Shown here one piece after another: positions 1-10,756 of a stretch of 64,000 nt of DNA. Location: NCBI RefSeq assembly GCF_950295315.1, contig NC_080185.1, positions 46,729,237 through 46,793,236 on the forward strand. Direction: 5' to 3'. The DNA comes from Erinaceus europaeus. Taxonomy: Eukaryota > Chordata > Mammalia > Eulipotyphla > Erinaceidae. The stretch's first letter is position 1; every line of letters starts with the position of its first letter. The notes below the pieces were generated by a model that made no database searches, was not told the DNA's origin, and was given only the letters and a program-made list of their open reading frames with translations. The position numbers and the translations under genes are program-made.

Positions 1-650
1 ATGATAAGTGAAGTGGATCATATCTTCATATGCCTGTGGGACAGATGTGTCTCTTTATAAAACTATTCAGTTCTTTGGGCCACTTTTTAATATTTTTTTT
101 ATTTTATTTTTGTTGAGCTGGTGGATTTCTTTATAGAGTTTTTAATATCATGCACTTGTCAGATGTGCAGTGTACAAATATCTTCACCTAGTGCTTGGTT
201 GCCTGTTTATCATTGTGTAGTTTGTTTCCAATGTGTCAGAAGTTTGTTACTTTGATATAGTCCCATGATTTTAAAATCCTGTTAAAGTCTTTTGTGTTTT
301 ACCGCCATAGGATACTTTCATCACCCTTCCATCTTTCCCTTTATAGTTCTTCAATCAGCTGTAGTGAGCTGTAATGGGCCACTGCTTACTTTCAAACTGC
401 CTGCATCTTCCTTTTCTTTGTCTTTAATCCTGTGTGTTAATTTTTTAGTACATAGTGTGAAATGGTGATTGAGTTTCATTGTTTTGCATGTTCTTAGGTT
501 TTCCCTACTGTTTAGCAGAGAGCTTTTTGTTCCATTTATTAGCTCCTTTGTCAATGATTATCTATTCATATATGTGTGGATTTATTTCTGGTCTCTCAGT
601 TCTATCCATGAAACAGTGTTTCTACTTCTGTTTTAGTACCACACCATTTT

Positions 651-822
651 TTAAATTGTATTAATGATTTAATAATGATCGACAAGATTGTGGGATAAGA
701 GGGGTACAATTCCATACAGTTCCCATCACCAGAGTTCCATATACTCTTCCCTCCACTGGAAGGGTCCCTAGTCTTTATCCCTCTGGGAGTATGGACCAAA
801 GGTTTTCACTGGATATAGGAGG
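651..822 (-). mobile_element. L1-type 3' end insertion with exact TSD
   Basis: This 172-bp insert is flanked by an exact 16-bp duplication, agtaccacaccatttt, at 635-650 and 823-838. Read in reverse it ends in an AT-rich tail and matches the segment at 50155-50514 (CATACTCCCAGAGG...GGTGGGAATT...GTTGTACCC). It is therefore a retroposed 5'-truncated 3' end, probably of a Laurasiatherian L1. Confidence 0.75.
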
Positions 823-1009
823 AGTACCACACCATTTTAATTACTATGATTTTGTAGTATAGTTCAATCATGGAAAATGTGATTCTTCTACTCTTATTTT
901 CTCAGAATGGCTTTGACAATTATGGCCCTTTTCTGGTTCCAAACAGTTAGTCATATGTGCTCTAGTTCCTTAAAGAATGTTACTAGAATTTTAATAAAAA
1001 GTACATTGA

Positions 1010-1284
1010 GGGAGTTGGGCTGTAGCGCAGTGGGTTAAGCACACGTGGTACAAAGCGCAAGGACCAGAGTAAGGATCCCGTTCGAGCCCCCGGCTCCCCA
1101 CCTGCAGGGGAATCACTTCACCGGCAGTAAAGCAGGTCTGCAGGTGTCTATCTTTCTCTCCTCCCCTATGTCTTCCCCTCCTCTTTCCATTTCTCTATCC
1201 TATCCAACAACGATGACATCAATAACAACAACAATAAAACAAACAAAAAGGGAATAAATAAATAAAAGAGATTATACTTTTAAA
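1010..1284 (+). mobile_element. SINE-A
   Basis: Nearly full length, with both pol III boxes (tagcgcagtgggttaag, gttcgagccc), the CT-rich body and an AATAAATAAATAAA tail. Tacattga before and after it is the likely TSD. It splits the antisense L1. Confidence 0.88.
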
Positions 1285-1527
1285 AAATTACATTGAATAT
1301 GCACACTGCTTTGATAGTATGATCATTTTAATGATGTTGATTCTCCCAATCCATGAGGTGTCTTCTATTTCTTTTAACAGTTACTATAGGATTTGGAGTA
1401 TAAATGTTCCACTTTCTTTGTTAAATGTATCCTAAGGTATCTGATAATTTTCTGATGCAATTGTTAATGAAATTGTTTTCTTAATTTCTTTCTCTTCTGT
1501 TTTATGCTTTGTATATAGAAATGCCAG

Positions 1528-1720
1528 GGGGCAGGTGGTGGCACACTTGGTTAAGTGCACAGATTACAATGCACAAGTACCGGGGTTCAAGCCCCAAGTC
1601 TCTGCCTACAGGGGGAAAGCTTCATGAGTGGTAAGGCAGGGCTACAGGTGTCTCTTCTATCTCCCCCTTCACTCTCAGTTTCTCTCTGTCCTATAAAATT
1701 ATATAAAGTTAATAAATAAA
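1528..1720 (+). mobile_element. SINE-B
   Basis: A SINE-B head (ggtggtggcacacttggttaag), a B box and a short tail. The flanking duplication aaatgccag marks both ends. Confidence 0.88.
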
Positions 1721-1922
1721 TAAATGCCAGTATTCTGTATGTTAATTTTGTAGCAAGGTTGCTTTTTTACCATAGGAATCAAACATTGCTGCATTTAATA
1801 CTGTCTTTTGTTTATCAACTTCTATTGTGAAACCCCAGGGACCCTTTGTTAGATCAGGTCCTTCAGCACTGATTCAAATTCTTTACACTCTCCTAATGGC
1901 TGTCTGTACAGAACCCCTTCTC

Positions 1923-2168
1923 AGGGAGTCCAGAGGTAGGGCAGCAGGTTAAGCACAGGTGGTGCAAAGCACAAGGACCAGCATAAGGATCTTGGTTCAA
2001 GCCCCCGGCTCCCCACCTGCAGGGCAGTCACTTCACAAGTGGTGAAGCAAGTCTGCAGGTGTCTATCTTTCTTTCCCTGTCTCTGTCTTCCCCTCCTCTC
2101 TCTGTTTCTCTGTCCTATCCAAGAACGACATCGATAACAACAATAATAACTACAACAACAACAACAAA
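1923..2168 (+). mobile_element. SINE-A
   Basis: A full SINE-A with agaaccccttctc duplicated on both sides (about 1910-1922 and 2169-2181). Confidence 0.9.
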
Positions 2169-2182
2169 AAGAACCCCTTCTC

Positions 2183-2489
2183 CACTGTGCTACTTGAGAT
2201 TAGCTGACTTATGGTGATTTATGATGTATTCTCCAGTGTGGTTGAGCCCAGCGTTTGCTCACACTATGGTGTGTCTCTGATGGCTCAGTCAAATCTGAAG
2301 TGTAAATCTGATGGCTTAGTTCAAATCCAGTGTTGCTTCATAGGAATTTGTCACTCTTAGGTCATGAAATCAGTCTTAAAAATTCCTACAGCGATGAGGT
2401 CATATGGAATGGAACATTAGATTGGAATATGCACTCCATGAGTGCTCAAAATGGAGGGCAGTATTGCATTAGCCAGGTTGGATATGTAC
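2183..2489. other. No recognised feature
   Basis: AT-rich intergenic DNA with no splice-flanked open frame or repeat that I recognise. It may be diverged flank of the H element that follows. Confidence 0.4.
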
Positions 2490-2700
2490 TGGTGTTTTTT
2501 TCTTCAGCAAAGGGAGGAGAAAGAAAGCAAGAGTAATGGACTGAAGAAGGGTATCTTGGCATTTCTGAAGCAACACTGCCATCAAGTGGAACATAATTTT
2601 CAATCTGGTGAACCTTTGCTACTTCCTTGGTAAAAAAGAAAGCAGTTAGGGACAATGGAATGTGTGTCTGGAGGGTTTAGGGCCTGGCACAGAGTTGAGG
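2490..2700 (-). repeat. H family end, degenerate
   Basis: Contains the core in reverse (acactgccatcaagtgg, 2575-2590), preceded by agcaaagggaggagaaag. That is the reverse of the CTCCCTCC-CCCTTTG end seen in other copies. The opposite end of the element is not visible. Confidence 0.6.
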
Positions 2701-2809
2701 ATAGGGAGGGATAATATAGGGAGAACACACCCTAAAATATAGCTTTGAAAAGCAGTATGTGTTCTGGGCAGTAGCTAGAACACAGGACTAAAGATGGTAA
2801 AAATGGTTG

Positions 2810-3732
2810 TTATTGGTTATTGAGGCAGGGCAACCGAGCAGCAGCAGCTGTGTTTCTTTCCTCTCCTCTCCCTGAGTCAACTAGGAATACCAAAGGAGAC
2901 CACTTGGGACCACAACAAGACAGGACTAGAACCCACCAAATCACCTGTGAGTGCAAACACGCGTGGCTCATGGACAGAGAGGAGCCTAGGGAGAGATTAA
3001 GTGGCTGGTAACAGTCCAGCAGTTTATCAGTTGAGACACCATCTCCAGCCTGTTCCACCAACAAGGGTACTAGGGCTGAAGGGAGGAGAGGACTCCCCTG
3101 AGACTCACCAAATGCAACTGTGAGTCTCCATTGCTACTGCCCTCAGAATCTGGAGCAGCGGCAGGGAGGCCCTGTGCTGACACCAGGGGACAGAGAACTA
3201 ACCAGGAAATTCAGGAGAAGATCTATACCTCAGTGGCCTAGTGGTGGGGCTGTGAAAGTCTCTTTGCATAACCACTGTGCAATCTCTCCCCCACCCTGCT
3301 TTATTTCTTGGTCAGGAGTCAGTGATTAAGCTATGAAGCCTACTTATAGTTTAAAATCCCTCAGTCTCCCATAGCCTACAGGGAAGAAAAAGAACAAAAG
3401 AGACTTTTAAGCCACTGAGCTCCAACTCAGGGATTAAAATACTATTGAAACAACTGTTGACTTCCACAACTGTGAACCCTTTAATTACTTTACTTAGACA
3501 CAAGTCAATCCAGGCAATAGTGATCAGTAATTTGAAAAGTACTGAGAGAGGGACCTCATAACATACTATATAAAATGGTTAAACCAACAAGAAGAAACAT
3601 TGGAGAAATGAACCAGCTAAAAGCCCCCAAAAACTTGAAGCACAAAATAATGAGGTCAACATCCAAACACTATGGAAATAATCACAGGAGTGAGTAAAGA
3701 GTTTGAAAGAATTGTGATCAGAAATTCAGAAA
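2810..3732 (+). mobile_element. Probable L1 5' UTR and ORF1 start
   Basis: A single non-SINE segment that moves from a GC-richer part with short repeats of 'gagactcaccaaatgcaac' type into A-rich, asparagine/lysine-coding sequence (aaccaacaagaagaaac, cagctaaaagcccc). This resembles the leader and ORF1 beginning of a mammalian L1. No long frame is open. The call rests on composition and partial memory of L1 leaders, so it is tentative. A SINE-A cuts it at 3733. Confidence 0.4.
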
Positions 3733-3930
3733 CACCTGCAGGGGAGTCACTTCACAGGCAGTGAAGCAGGTCTGCAGGTGTCTATCTTTCTCTCCCCCTC
3801 TGTCTTACCCTCCTCTCTCCATTTCTCTCTGTCGTATCCAACAATGAAGACATCAATAATAACTACAACAATTAAACAGCAGGGGCAACAAAAGGAATAA
3901 ATAAATAAGTAAATAAAATTTTTAAAAATC
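3733..3930 (+). mobile_element. SINE-A, 5' truncated
   Basis: Begins at the palindromic body (cacctgcagggg) without the tRNA-like head and keeps the tail gcaacaaaaggaataaataaat. Confidence 0.85.
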
Positions 3931-4036
3931 TCAAGCCCTGCCTCCACCTTTCCAAGCCACACCTGTAACCACTCCTATTTTCTGGGTGGCACTACTGTAC
4001 CCTCCAGGTACTCCTTGTCCATCAACATTTCCTCCA
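3931..4036 (-). mobile_element. LTR-like fragment, antisense
   Basis: The reverse complement shares CACCCAGAAA-GGAGTGGTT and nearby sequence with the start of the LTR-like piece at 37620-37918. Only about 100 bp remain. Confidence 0.4.
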
Positions 4037-4037
4037 C

Positions 4038-4310
4038 TTTTTTTTTTTAAGATTTTAAAAATATTTATTTATTCCCTTTTGTTGCCCTTGTTTTATTGCT
4101 GTAGTTATTATTGTTGCTGTTATTAATGTTGTTGGAAAGGACAGAGAGAAATGGAGAGGGGGGAGAGATTTAAAAAAAAAAAAGTCACTTGTGAAGCGAT
4201 TCCCCTGCAAATGGGGAGCCAGGGGCTCGAACCGGAAACCTTACGCTGGTCCTTGAGCTTTGTGCCACGGTGTGCTTAACCCACAGCTCTACCGCCCTAC
4301 TCCCTTCCTC
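4038..4310 (-). mobile_element. SINE-A
   Basis: Reverse SINE-A with T-rich start (tail) and head ending accgccctactccc. Ttcctccactt occurs on both sides as a TSD. Confidence 0.88.
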
Positions 4311-4315
4311 CACTT

Positions 4316-4527
4316 AAAAAAAAAAATTAATTATCTTTATTTATTTATTTATTGAATAGAGACAGCCAGAAATCGAGGGGGACGGGGTTGATAGAGAGAC
4401 AGACACCTGTAGCACTGCTTCGCCATTTGCAAAGCCTTCCCCCTGCAGGTGGGGACTGGGCGCTCGAACCCTGGTCCTTGTGCATTGTAGCAGGTGAGCT
4501 CAACCAGGTGTGCCACCACCCGGCCCC
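4316..4527 (-). mobile_element. SINE-B
   Basis: Reverse SINE-B, from (ttta)n and gagacagccagaaatcgag to ccaccacccggccc. Confidence 0.88.
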
Positions 4528-4834
4528 TCCTCCACTCTTTGTTGATAATGAAACCAGTGCAAATGTTGACGTCCAGAATTCATGATATATATGACAAGCC
4601 CATCTTAAGAGTTATAAACACCTATATCATTGCCTTCCTTTGGGGCCTACTACCAAGAGATTTACCCTGGGCCAGCTGTGTGGACACTTAAGGGTATCTG
4701 CGATACACTTAGATGCTCTGTCTCTGTTAGAATGAATAGAGGTATTGAATAGATTATCAGTCATTAGAATAGATGGCCCAATCGTCCATTTGCTGGATAT
4801 ACGTGTGGTGTTTATTCCCAAGCAGACAACTGAA
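4528..4834. other. No recognised feature
   Basis: Unique-looking DNA with no repeat or exon that I recognise. It leads into a G-run (about 4838-4856) at the start of the H copy. Confidence 0.4.
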
Positions 4835-5266
4835 GGATGGGGGGCGGGGGGGGGGGGCTGCCTGATATTTCTAGTACAATACTGCCATCAAGTGGATGTT
4901 TTTTGCTAATTCCTTTAGCTCTGCATTGTCACTTCCTGGTGAGGAGTGACGAGAGAATGAACAAGTGATAATTTACCCAAAAAGCCCAGAACTCGCCTCT
5001 AATAGGAAAAGTACAGTGGGGAAAAATTGGTCAAAGCCATATCAGGCCCTGGAAGTTCTGAAGACAGGAACCTAGACCACACATAGAACCCTTTGTACCA
5101 CTGTTCACTGGAGGCTGACATGTTTGGGCGGGGATACGGAAGCCTGCAAGTTCCTGAAGCCTCAATGAGCAAGAGCCTCCATTAAGTTCTAAGCTTTTTT
5201 TTTTTTTTTTTTTTTTTTTGGCATCAATTCTCCTTCAGTAAGGCTTATCCAAGCCCAAGGACCCTG

Positions 5267-5322
5267 TCATTTCTATGATCACATTTCTATGATTTCTATG
5301 ATCCCCCAGTCATTTCTATGAT
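5267..5322 (+). repeat. Short tandem of tttctatgatc
   Basis: About four imperfect copies of an 11-14 bp word (tcatttctatgatc) inside the H copy. Confidence 0.8.
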
Positions 5323-5370
5323 CTTTGCCCAGCAAAGGCAAAACGGGTTCTGCTGGCCTTTGGTGGATTT

Positions 5371-5541
5371 TTTAAAATTTATTTCTTTATTGAGGAATTA
5401 ATGTTTTACATTCAACAGTAAATACAATAGTTTGTACATGCATAACATTCCCCAGTTTCCCATTAAACAATACAACCCCCACTATGTCATTTATCATCCT
5501 TCACCCACCCACCCACCCCAGAGTCTTTTACTTTGGTGGTG
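5371..5541 (-). mobile_element. L1 3' end with TSD
   Basis: Reverse L1 terminal sequence (tttattgaggaattaatg, acagtaaatacaatagtttg, ccagagtcttttac), identical in type to 37020-37240. It is bounded by ctttggtggattt at 5358-5370 and 5542-5554. Confidence 0.85.
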
Positions 5542-5732
5542 CTTTGGTGGATTTAGATGCTGAACTGGAGACTGGCTTTGTCGCTGGGCCAGGGAACTAT
5601 ATCTGGTTATTGAGTCTTGACGCTTCTTGTGAAATTTATGTTTCTTGTGAGCCTGAGGATCCCATGATTTCACTAGCCCTACTCACTCCTGCCCAGAGGG
5701 CTATGATCCAGAGGACAGAAACTGTTGGGGCG

Positions 5733-5995
5733 GGGTGGTGGTGCACTGGGTTAAGCGCATATAGTACAAAGCGCAAGGACCTGCTTAAGGATCCGGGTCT
5801 GAGCCCCGGCTCCCCACCTGTGGCGGGGGCGGGGGAGGGGGGTCGCTTTATAAGCGGTGAAGCAGGGCTGTAGGTATCTTTCTCCCTCTCTATTTTCCCT
5901 CCTTTCTTAATTTTTGTCTGTCTTACACAATAAAAATAGGATAAATGTCTGCCAGGAGCAGTGAATTCATACTGCAGAGCCCCAGCAGGAAAGAA
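5733..5995 (+). mobile_element. SINE A-long
   Basis: Head ggcggggtggtggtgcactgggttaag, B box, body with a G-rich expansion (gcgggggcggggg), then the extra module (gccaggagcagtg). Confidence 0.8.
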
Positions 5996-6140
5996 GGAAG
6001 GGAGGGGGGGGGAGGAAGGAAGAAGGGAGAGAGAGAGAGAGAGGAGGGAAAGAAAGAAAGAAAAGAAAAGAAAAGAAAAGAAAAGAAAAGAAAAGAAAAG
6101 AAAAGAAAAGAAAAGAAAAGAAAAGAAAGAAAAAGAAATT
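5995..6140 (+). repeat. Purine microsatellite, (GAAAA)n core
   Basis: Uninterrupted GAAAA/GAAAG repeats grown from the A tail of the preceding SINE. They create spurious Lys/Glu frames. Confidence 0.95.
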
Positions 6141-6261
6141 GTCAGAGCATCACATCAGCACCTTCCTGAATATCATGGCAGCTACTGAGGCCACACCCCC
6201 ATGCTCTCTGAGCCTAGAAATTCTAGGATCCTGAAATCCTTGTATGAGATAGATACTGGCT

Positions 6262-6322
6262 CACAGCTCCTCAGGCATGAGAGTCTATTTGCATAGCCAT
6301 TATGCTATCTCCCCCACCAATA
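6262..6322 (-). mobile_element. SINE-D fragment
   Basis: Contains caggcatgagagtctatttg and ccattatgctatctcccc. The outer parts are missing. Confidence 0.75.
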
Positions 6323-6549
6323 AAAATCTTCCTCTTAATAGTCAACTACCCTAGTATGCATGGTCTCTGCTGCTACCCTTTGTGAATCAAAAATGCCCAG
6401 GATGATTAAAAGGGGTATATAAAAGCCATCCTTGGGGAGAAGGTAGTGAAGAATTTAATCTAGATATCCTTGTTCTTAATAGTCTAGTAATGTTAAGTAC
6501 ATATTTACTTGGAATTTTGTTGCTGTTTCCAATACAAAGTTGTGACTCT

Positions 6550-6735
6550 GGGGCCAGATGGTGGATACGCCTGATTAAGCACCAACATTAAAATGTACAG
6601 GCCCTAGGGTCAAGCCCTTGGTCCCCACCTGCAGTGGAAAAGCTTCAGGAGCCATGAAACAGTGCTGTAAGTCTCTCTCTCCCCCTCCTCACCCCCTCAG
6701 TTTTCTGTCTTTACAAATATTCTTAAATATTCTGT
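6550..6735 (+). mobile_element. SINE-B, diverged
   Basis: Head ggggccagatggtggatacgcc with weak B box, then ccccacctgcagtgg and a CT-rich end. Older than most copies here. Confidence 0.75.
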
Positions 6736-7162
6736 CTGAACAAATATTCTTAAAGCTATGTATATATGGATTCATACATGTCTTCTAGAGCTTAATCCAA
6801 GCCTTCCTAGGACATTAATTCATACATCACCAAAAGTAACATGAGTACATTATACGGCCCCTCTTCTCCTTAGGTTATAGCCTCTCTTCCTGTGCTCATT
6901 CAACTAAGTCATCTCCCTTGAGGGCTCAAGACTGAACCAAGAAAGAGTTAGATATTGTGACAGCAGGAGATACTATAATGGGCTGCTTTCCTCCTAATGA
7001 CACACCTTTGCATTTGGCTGCTCTCACAGCATTTATTTCCCCTGGCCTCAGCACCTGTGCTGAATACATGTCTTACACCCAGCTTTAATTAAGCTCCGTT
7101 TCCTTTCTGACAACCACGCAGAGTACAAGGTTTATGTCTCCATGTAGGGACAGCAGTCAGGT
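6736..7162. other. No recognised feature
   Basis: Unique-looking sequence with short direct echoes (aaatattcttaaa repeated near 6715-6750). No exon or repeat family recognised. Confidence 0.4.
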
Positions 7163-7352
7163 TTATTTCTTTATTTTTTAATATATGTTTAAATTTACTA
7201 GATAGATATGGGGGAGAGAAATAGAAAGAGAGAAAGACCTACAGCACTGATTCTTTGAAGCTTTCCCCTGCAGGTGGGAACCAGAGAGTTGAATTTAGAT
7301 CCTTGTACACTGTAACAAGTACGCTCAACCATGTGCGGGGGCACTTGGCCCC
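7163..7352 (-). mobile_element. SINE-B, diverged
   Basis: Reverse copy, with aagctttcccctgcaggtggg and an ending near ggcacttggcccc. Confidence 0.8.
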
Positions 7353-7394
7353 AAGAGTCTGGTTTACCTAACATCCCCTTTACTTCCTTATTAT

Positions 7395-7495
7395 TTTCCT
7401 CTTCCGAACAACAATAATAATAACTACAACAATAACAAAACAACAATGGCAACAAAAGGAAATAAATAAATATAAAAATATTTTTAAAGAAAGAA
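7395..7495 (+). mobile_element. SINE-A 3' fragment
   Basis: Only the tail part remains (aacaacaataataataac...ggcaacaaaaggaaataaataaat). Confidence 0.75.
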
Positions 7496-7778
7496 TTAAA
7501 AATAGTTTAAAAATAGGTAACTGCTTGATAAAGCTTTGTTACACCATTTGCTATATAAGACTCACCAAGATTACCATTACTCTTCACATTATTAACCTGA
7601 TTACAGAGACCTGTTGGAAATCTCTGCATTTCTTGACAAAGGAATGACTGTGGTTCCACAAAAGACAGTTTGTGGAGAGGGAATCTTCACTTTTCACTGG
7701 GGCCTGTCTCTAAGAGCTGCTTCTCTAAATTCCCTTCACTGGTATCTATGAAGTTGCTGAAAGATGAGTGGAATTACT
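7496..7778. other. No recognised feature
   Basis: Unique-looking flank of the candidate exon region. No repeat recognised. Confidence 0.4.
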
Positions 7779-7911
7779 TTTTTTTTATTATCTTTATTTA
7801 TTTATTGGATAGAGACAGCCAGGTATTGAGGGGGAAGGGGGAGACAGAGAGACACCTGCAGACATGCTTCATCACTCATGAAGATTTCCCCCTGCGGGTG
7901 GGGACCAGGGA
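7779..7911 (-). mobile_element. SINE-B, head missing
   Basis: Tail-first reverse copy ending at ggtggggaccaggg. Ggaattacttttt is duplicated on both sides. Confidence 0.85.
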
Positions 7912-8088
7912 CGGAATTACTTTTTGTATTGTGCTTCAGTCAGAAATTTTGGTTGAACCCAGAGCTGATGTGAACAGGAATCATACACATTTATGAAGTT
8001 GCCTGGGTAGAGGGAATGAGACGCCTGTTAATTCTAACTCCATCCTAGTTGTTCCCACACTGAGGGAAGGCTTTCTTTCTTGTTGCAG

Positions 8089-8159
8089 AAAAGACCAAGA
8101 AGAGTAAAAAGAAGACAAAGGAAAATGAATATGGGTCATCTCTAGAAGCTGATGTTCTG
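8089..8159 (+). CDS. Candidate internal coding exon of an unidentified gene
   Basis: This is the only exon-like stretch in the window. A pyrimidine-rich tract (ggctttctttcttgttgcag) ends in AG at 8087-8088, and a consensus donor (ctg|gtgagtg) follows at 8160. The 71 nt between are open in one phase only: two leading bases plus 23 codons. They encode a basic start (KTKKSKKKTKE) and an acidic end (SSLEADVL). The other two frames contain stops. The stretch is not part of any repeat here. I do not recognise the protein. Lysine-rich linkers of this sort occur in many nuclear and cytoplasmic proteins. No partner exon lies within the window, so the introns would have to be long. Chance splice-site pairs of this quality do occur, hence the modest confidence. 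Confidence 0.4.
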
Positions 8160-8185
8160 GTGAGTGAATTCCTTGTTCTCCACTT

Positions 8186-8357
8186 TTGTTTTTGTTGTTG
8201 TTGTTTAATCTTTATTGATTGGATATAGACAGCCAGAAATCAAGAAAAGGGGGGAGAGAGAGGGAGAGAGACAGAGAGACTCCTGCAGACCTGCTTAAAC
8301 CCGGGTCCTTGCACACTGTAACGTGTGCACTCAGTCAGGAGCGCCACTACCCAGCCC
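8186..8357 (-). mobile_element. SINE-B
   Basis: Reverse copy with an internal loss of the palindromic body. It runs from gatatagacagccagaaatc to cgccactacccagccc. It begins about 30 bp downstream of the candidate donor site. Confidence 0.8.
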
Positions 8358-8506
8358 TTCTTCTCTGTTTTGATATAAGTGTATTTCATCTTTGGAAGAG
8401 AATGGTGATGATAGTATTTCATAAAACTTCAGGAGGAAAACCTCCTCTAGTAGGTTCGTACCACGAAGACTATGATGTTCTATTTTAGTGGATTTTAAAA
8501 AGGGGG

Positions 8507-8772
8507 GGAGGGAGTCATGTGGTACCGCAGCAGGTTAAGCGCACATGGCTTGAAGTGCAAGGATCAGCATAAGGATCCCGGTTCAAGCCCTCGGCTCCTC
8601 ACCTGCAGGGGAGTTGCTTCACAGGCGGTGAAGCAGGTCTGCAGGTGTCTGTCTTTCTCTCCTCCTCTCTGTCTTCCCCTCCTCCATTTCTCTCTGTCCT
8701 ATCTAACAATGACGACATCAATAACTACAACAATAAAACAACAAGGGCAACAAAAGGGAATAAAGAAATAAT
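8507..8772 (+). mobile_element. SINE-A
   Basis: Full copy with gtaccgcagcaggttaag A box, gttcaagccc B box and gggaataaagaaat tail. Confidence 0.88.
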
Positions 8773-8782
8773 TTTTTTTTTA

Positions 8783-8977
8783 ATGGGTGGTGTTGCACCT
8801 ACTTCAGCACACCTTACCATGTGCAAGGACCAGGGTTTGAGCCTCTGCTTCCCCATCTGAAAGGGGGAAAACTTCATGAGTAGTGAAGCAGGTCTGCAGG
8901 TATCTCTATTTTTCCTTCCCTCTCTATCTTCCCCATCTCTTTCAATTTCTGTCTGTCCTAGCTAATAAAAAAAAAAA
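8783..8977 (+). mobile_element. SINE-B
   Basis: Placed directly in the tail of the preceding SINE. It has ccccatctgaaagggggaaa and a poly-A end. Confidence 0.8.
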
Positions 8978-9106
8978 GGGGGGGTCGATATACCTCATCC
9001 TCCATAAACTGTCATCCTCCTCTACTATAGGACTCTGGGTCCCCAGTCCCCACTCATTCCCCTGAACATCCACCTCTCTGAGTCTCTGGATCTACTGTTA
9101 CCCCTG

Positions 9107-9161
<55 letters not shown>

Positions 9162-9163
9162 TT
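9107..9163 (+). repeat. (CTTT)n microsatellite
   Basis: Uniform tetranucleotide run at the tail of the reverse SINE-A. Confidence 0.95.
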
Positions 9164-9417
9164 TCCCCTTTTGTTGCCCTTTTTTGTTGTTGTTGTTGTT
9201 GTTATTGTTGTCATCGTTGTTAGATAGGACAGAGAGAAATTGATAGAGGAGGGGAAAACAGAGGAGGAGAGAAAGATAGACACCTGCAGACTTGCTTCAC
9301 CGCCTGTGAAGCGACTCCCCTGCAAGTGGGGAGCTGGGGGCTAGAACTGGGATCCTTAAGCCTGTCCTTGCACTTCGCGCCACGTGCACTTAACCAACTG
9401 CACTACCGCCCAACTCC
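9164..9417 (-). mobile_element. SINE-A
   Basis: Reverse full copy. Tacccctgctt before the CTTT run and again at 9418 is its TSD. Confidence 0.9.
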
Positions 9418-9552
9418 CTACCCCTGCTTTGTTTCTTGGGTCTCATACATTAGTGAAACCATCCAGTATCTATACTTCCAATTTTGGCTTATTTCACTTA
9501 ACACAATACCAGTTTCATCCATATTGTAGCAAAAGAGATTTTATCATTTCTT

Positions 9553-9705
9553 TTTTAATGTTTTATTCATTTTACTTTAATGAGAGAAAAATAGGCTAGA
9601 GCACTGTTCGGCTCTGGCTTCAGGTGGTGCTGGGAATTGAACCTGGAACCACAGAGCCTTAAGTATGAAAGTTTTTTGCAAAATCATTATGCTGTCTCTC
9701 CAGCC
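9553..9705 (-). mobile_element. SINE-D
   Basis: Tagagcactgttcggctctgg, gggaattgaacctgg and tcattatgctgtctctccagccc. A diverged copy inside the L1. Confidence 0.8.
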
Positions 9706-9944
9706 CTGAGATTTCATCATTACTTACAGCTGAGTGCTATTCCATTGTGTATATGTACACCTTCCTTAACCACTCATCTGTTGTTGGACACTTGAGTTGT
9801 TTCCAATTTGGGGCTATCTTTTCTTTTTTCAGTGAAGATAATATAGTTGGGTTTAGTGTTTACATGCATGAAAGTGGACTAAGTTTACTCTTTTTACATG
9901 ATTTAATGTCCCAACCACTTAACACTGAGATAGATTGTTTGTTT

Positions 9945-10191
9945 AAAAAAATATATATTTATTTTCTCTTTTGTTGCCCCTGCTGTAGTTATTACTGTTG
10001 TTATTATTGTTGGATAAGACAGAGAGAAATGGAGAGGGGGGAAAGAAAGACACCTGCAGACCTGCTTCACTGCCTGTGAAGGGACTCCCCTGCAGGTGGG
10101 GAGCCAGGCGTGCTAGAACCGGGATCCTTAAGCCAGTCCCTTGTGCTTTGTGTCACGTGCGCTAAACCCGCTGCACTACCACCAGACTCCC
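9945..10191 (-). mobile_element. SINE-A
   Basis: Reverse full copy ending actaccaccagactccc. Confidence 0.88.
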
Positions 10192-10756
10192 GAAATTACA
10201 TTTCTTAAATGAAATATATATAGTGGTGGTGAGGGCTCCACCTCTCTGCCCAGTCCAGAGCAAATAGATGTTGAGAGGCCAACCAGAGAAGTTCAGGAGT
10301 GTGTATCCATATTAGATTTCACATGTGCTGATAAAAAGCCACAAGATAACTCTACTACAGGAGTTCACCTCGAGAGTCACACAACTTAATTTTTTTTTCC
10401 CATCAGTGGTCTTACAAGTGAATTATAAAAATACTGACCCTAGCCTTGGAGACTTGACATCTTTGACAGACTAAGGCTCTACCCAGGTGCATCCTGACTG
10501 ATCCATAACTGAACTTTATGAAAGAAGAACAGGAAGGAAAAAAGTGAGGGAGGGAGGGCGGACATACTAGAGAGACATGAATGTTAAAAAGACGAGAATG
10601 GATAGGTTCAGGTATCATCTCCAGAGTGCTTCAGTAGAGATAAGTCTTTACAGGATGGAAGGATGGAGTGTTACATTTTGGATCACCTGTCTCACAGAAA
10701 CAAGGTGAGTCAACTTGTATTAGAAACTTCCATATATATATAGAAAGGCGTATTTC
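10192..10756. other. No recognised feature
   Basis: About 560 bp with no repeat, exon or long frame that I recognise. A short TA-rich patch lies near 10732. Confidence 0.4.

Larger units (their letters stand above)
1..1850 (-). mobile_element. L1 ORF2 remnant, antisense, interrupted
   Basis: The plus strand reads as the antisense of an old L1 ORF2. Recognisable pieces are the 'ctggtggatttctttatagagttt' type opening, 'agtaccacaccatttt...tgattttgtagtatagtt' and 'ttgattctcccaatccatgagg'. No frame stays open. It is split by an L1 3'-end insertion (651-822) and SINEs at 1010 and 1528. The remainder after 1731 fades out near 1850. Family assignment comes from known L1 sequence, not from a search. 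Confidence 0.7.
4835..6400 (-). repeat. H element, full inverted unit, reverse copy
   Basis: Starts with a core (actgccatcaagtgg, 4881-4895). The stretches 5220-5370 and 5555-5730 are the reverse complement of the middle of the 16-23 kb units ('ccaccaaa...ccagc' and 'ctcctgagc...gatcc' regions). 6141-6225 matches them again (atatcatggcagctactgagg). It ends at the degraded far end 'ctaccctttgtgaatcaaaaa' near 6390. It is interrupted by an L1 end, an A-long SINE, a GAAAA repeat and a SINE-D piece. This old, single copy shows the H unit predates the cluster. Confidence 0.65.
8978..9944 (-). mobile_element. L1 3' part, antisense, interrupted
   Basis: 8978-9106, 9429-9545 and 9706-9944 read continuously once the insertions are removed. 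They are the antisense of an old L1 3' region (ttggcttatttcacttaac, gtttcatccatattgt, gctattccattgtgtatatg, cttgagttgtttccaatttg). Confidence 0.7.

Noticed and set aside
5945..6188. Lys/Glu-rich frames
   Set aside because: Produced by the GAAAA microsatellite.
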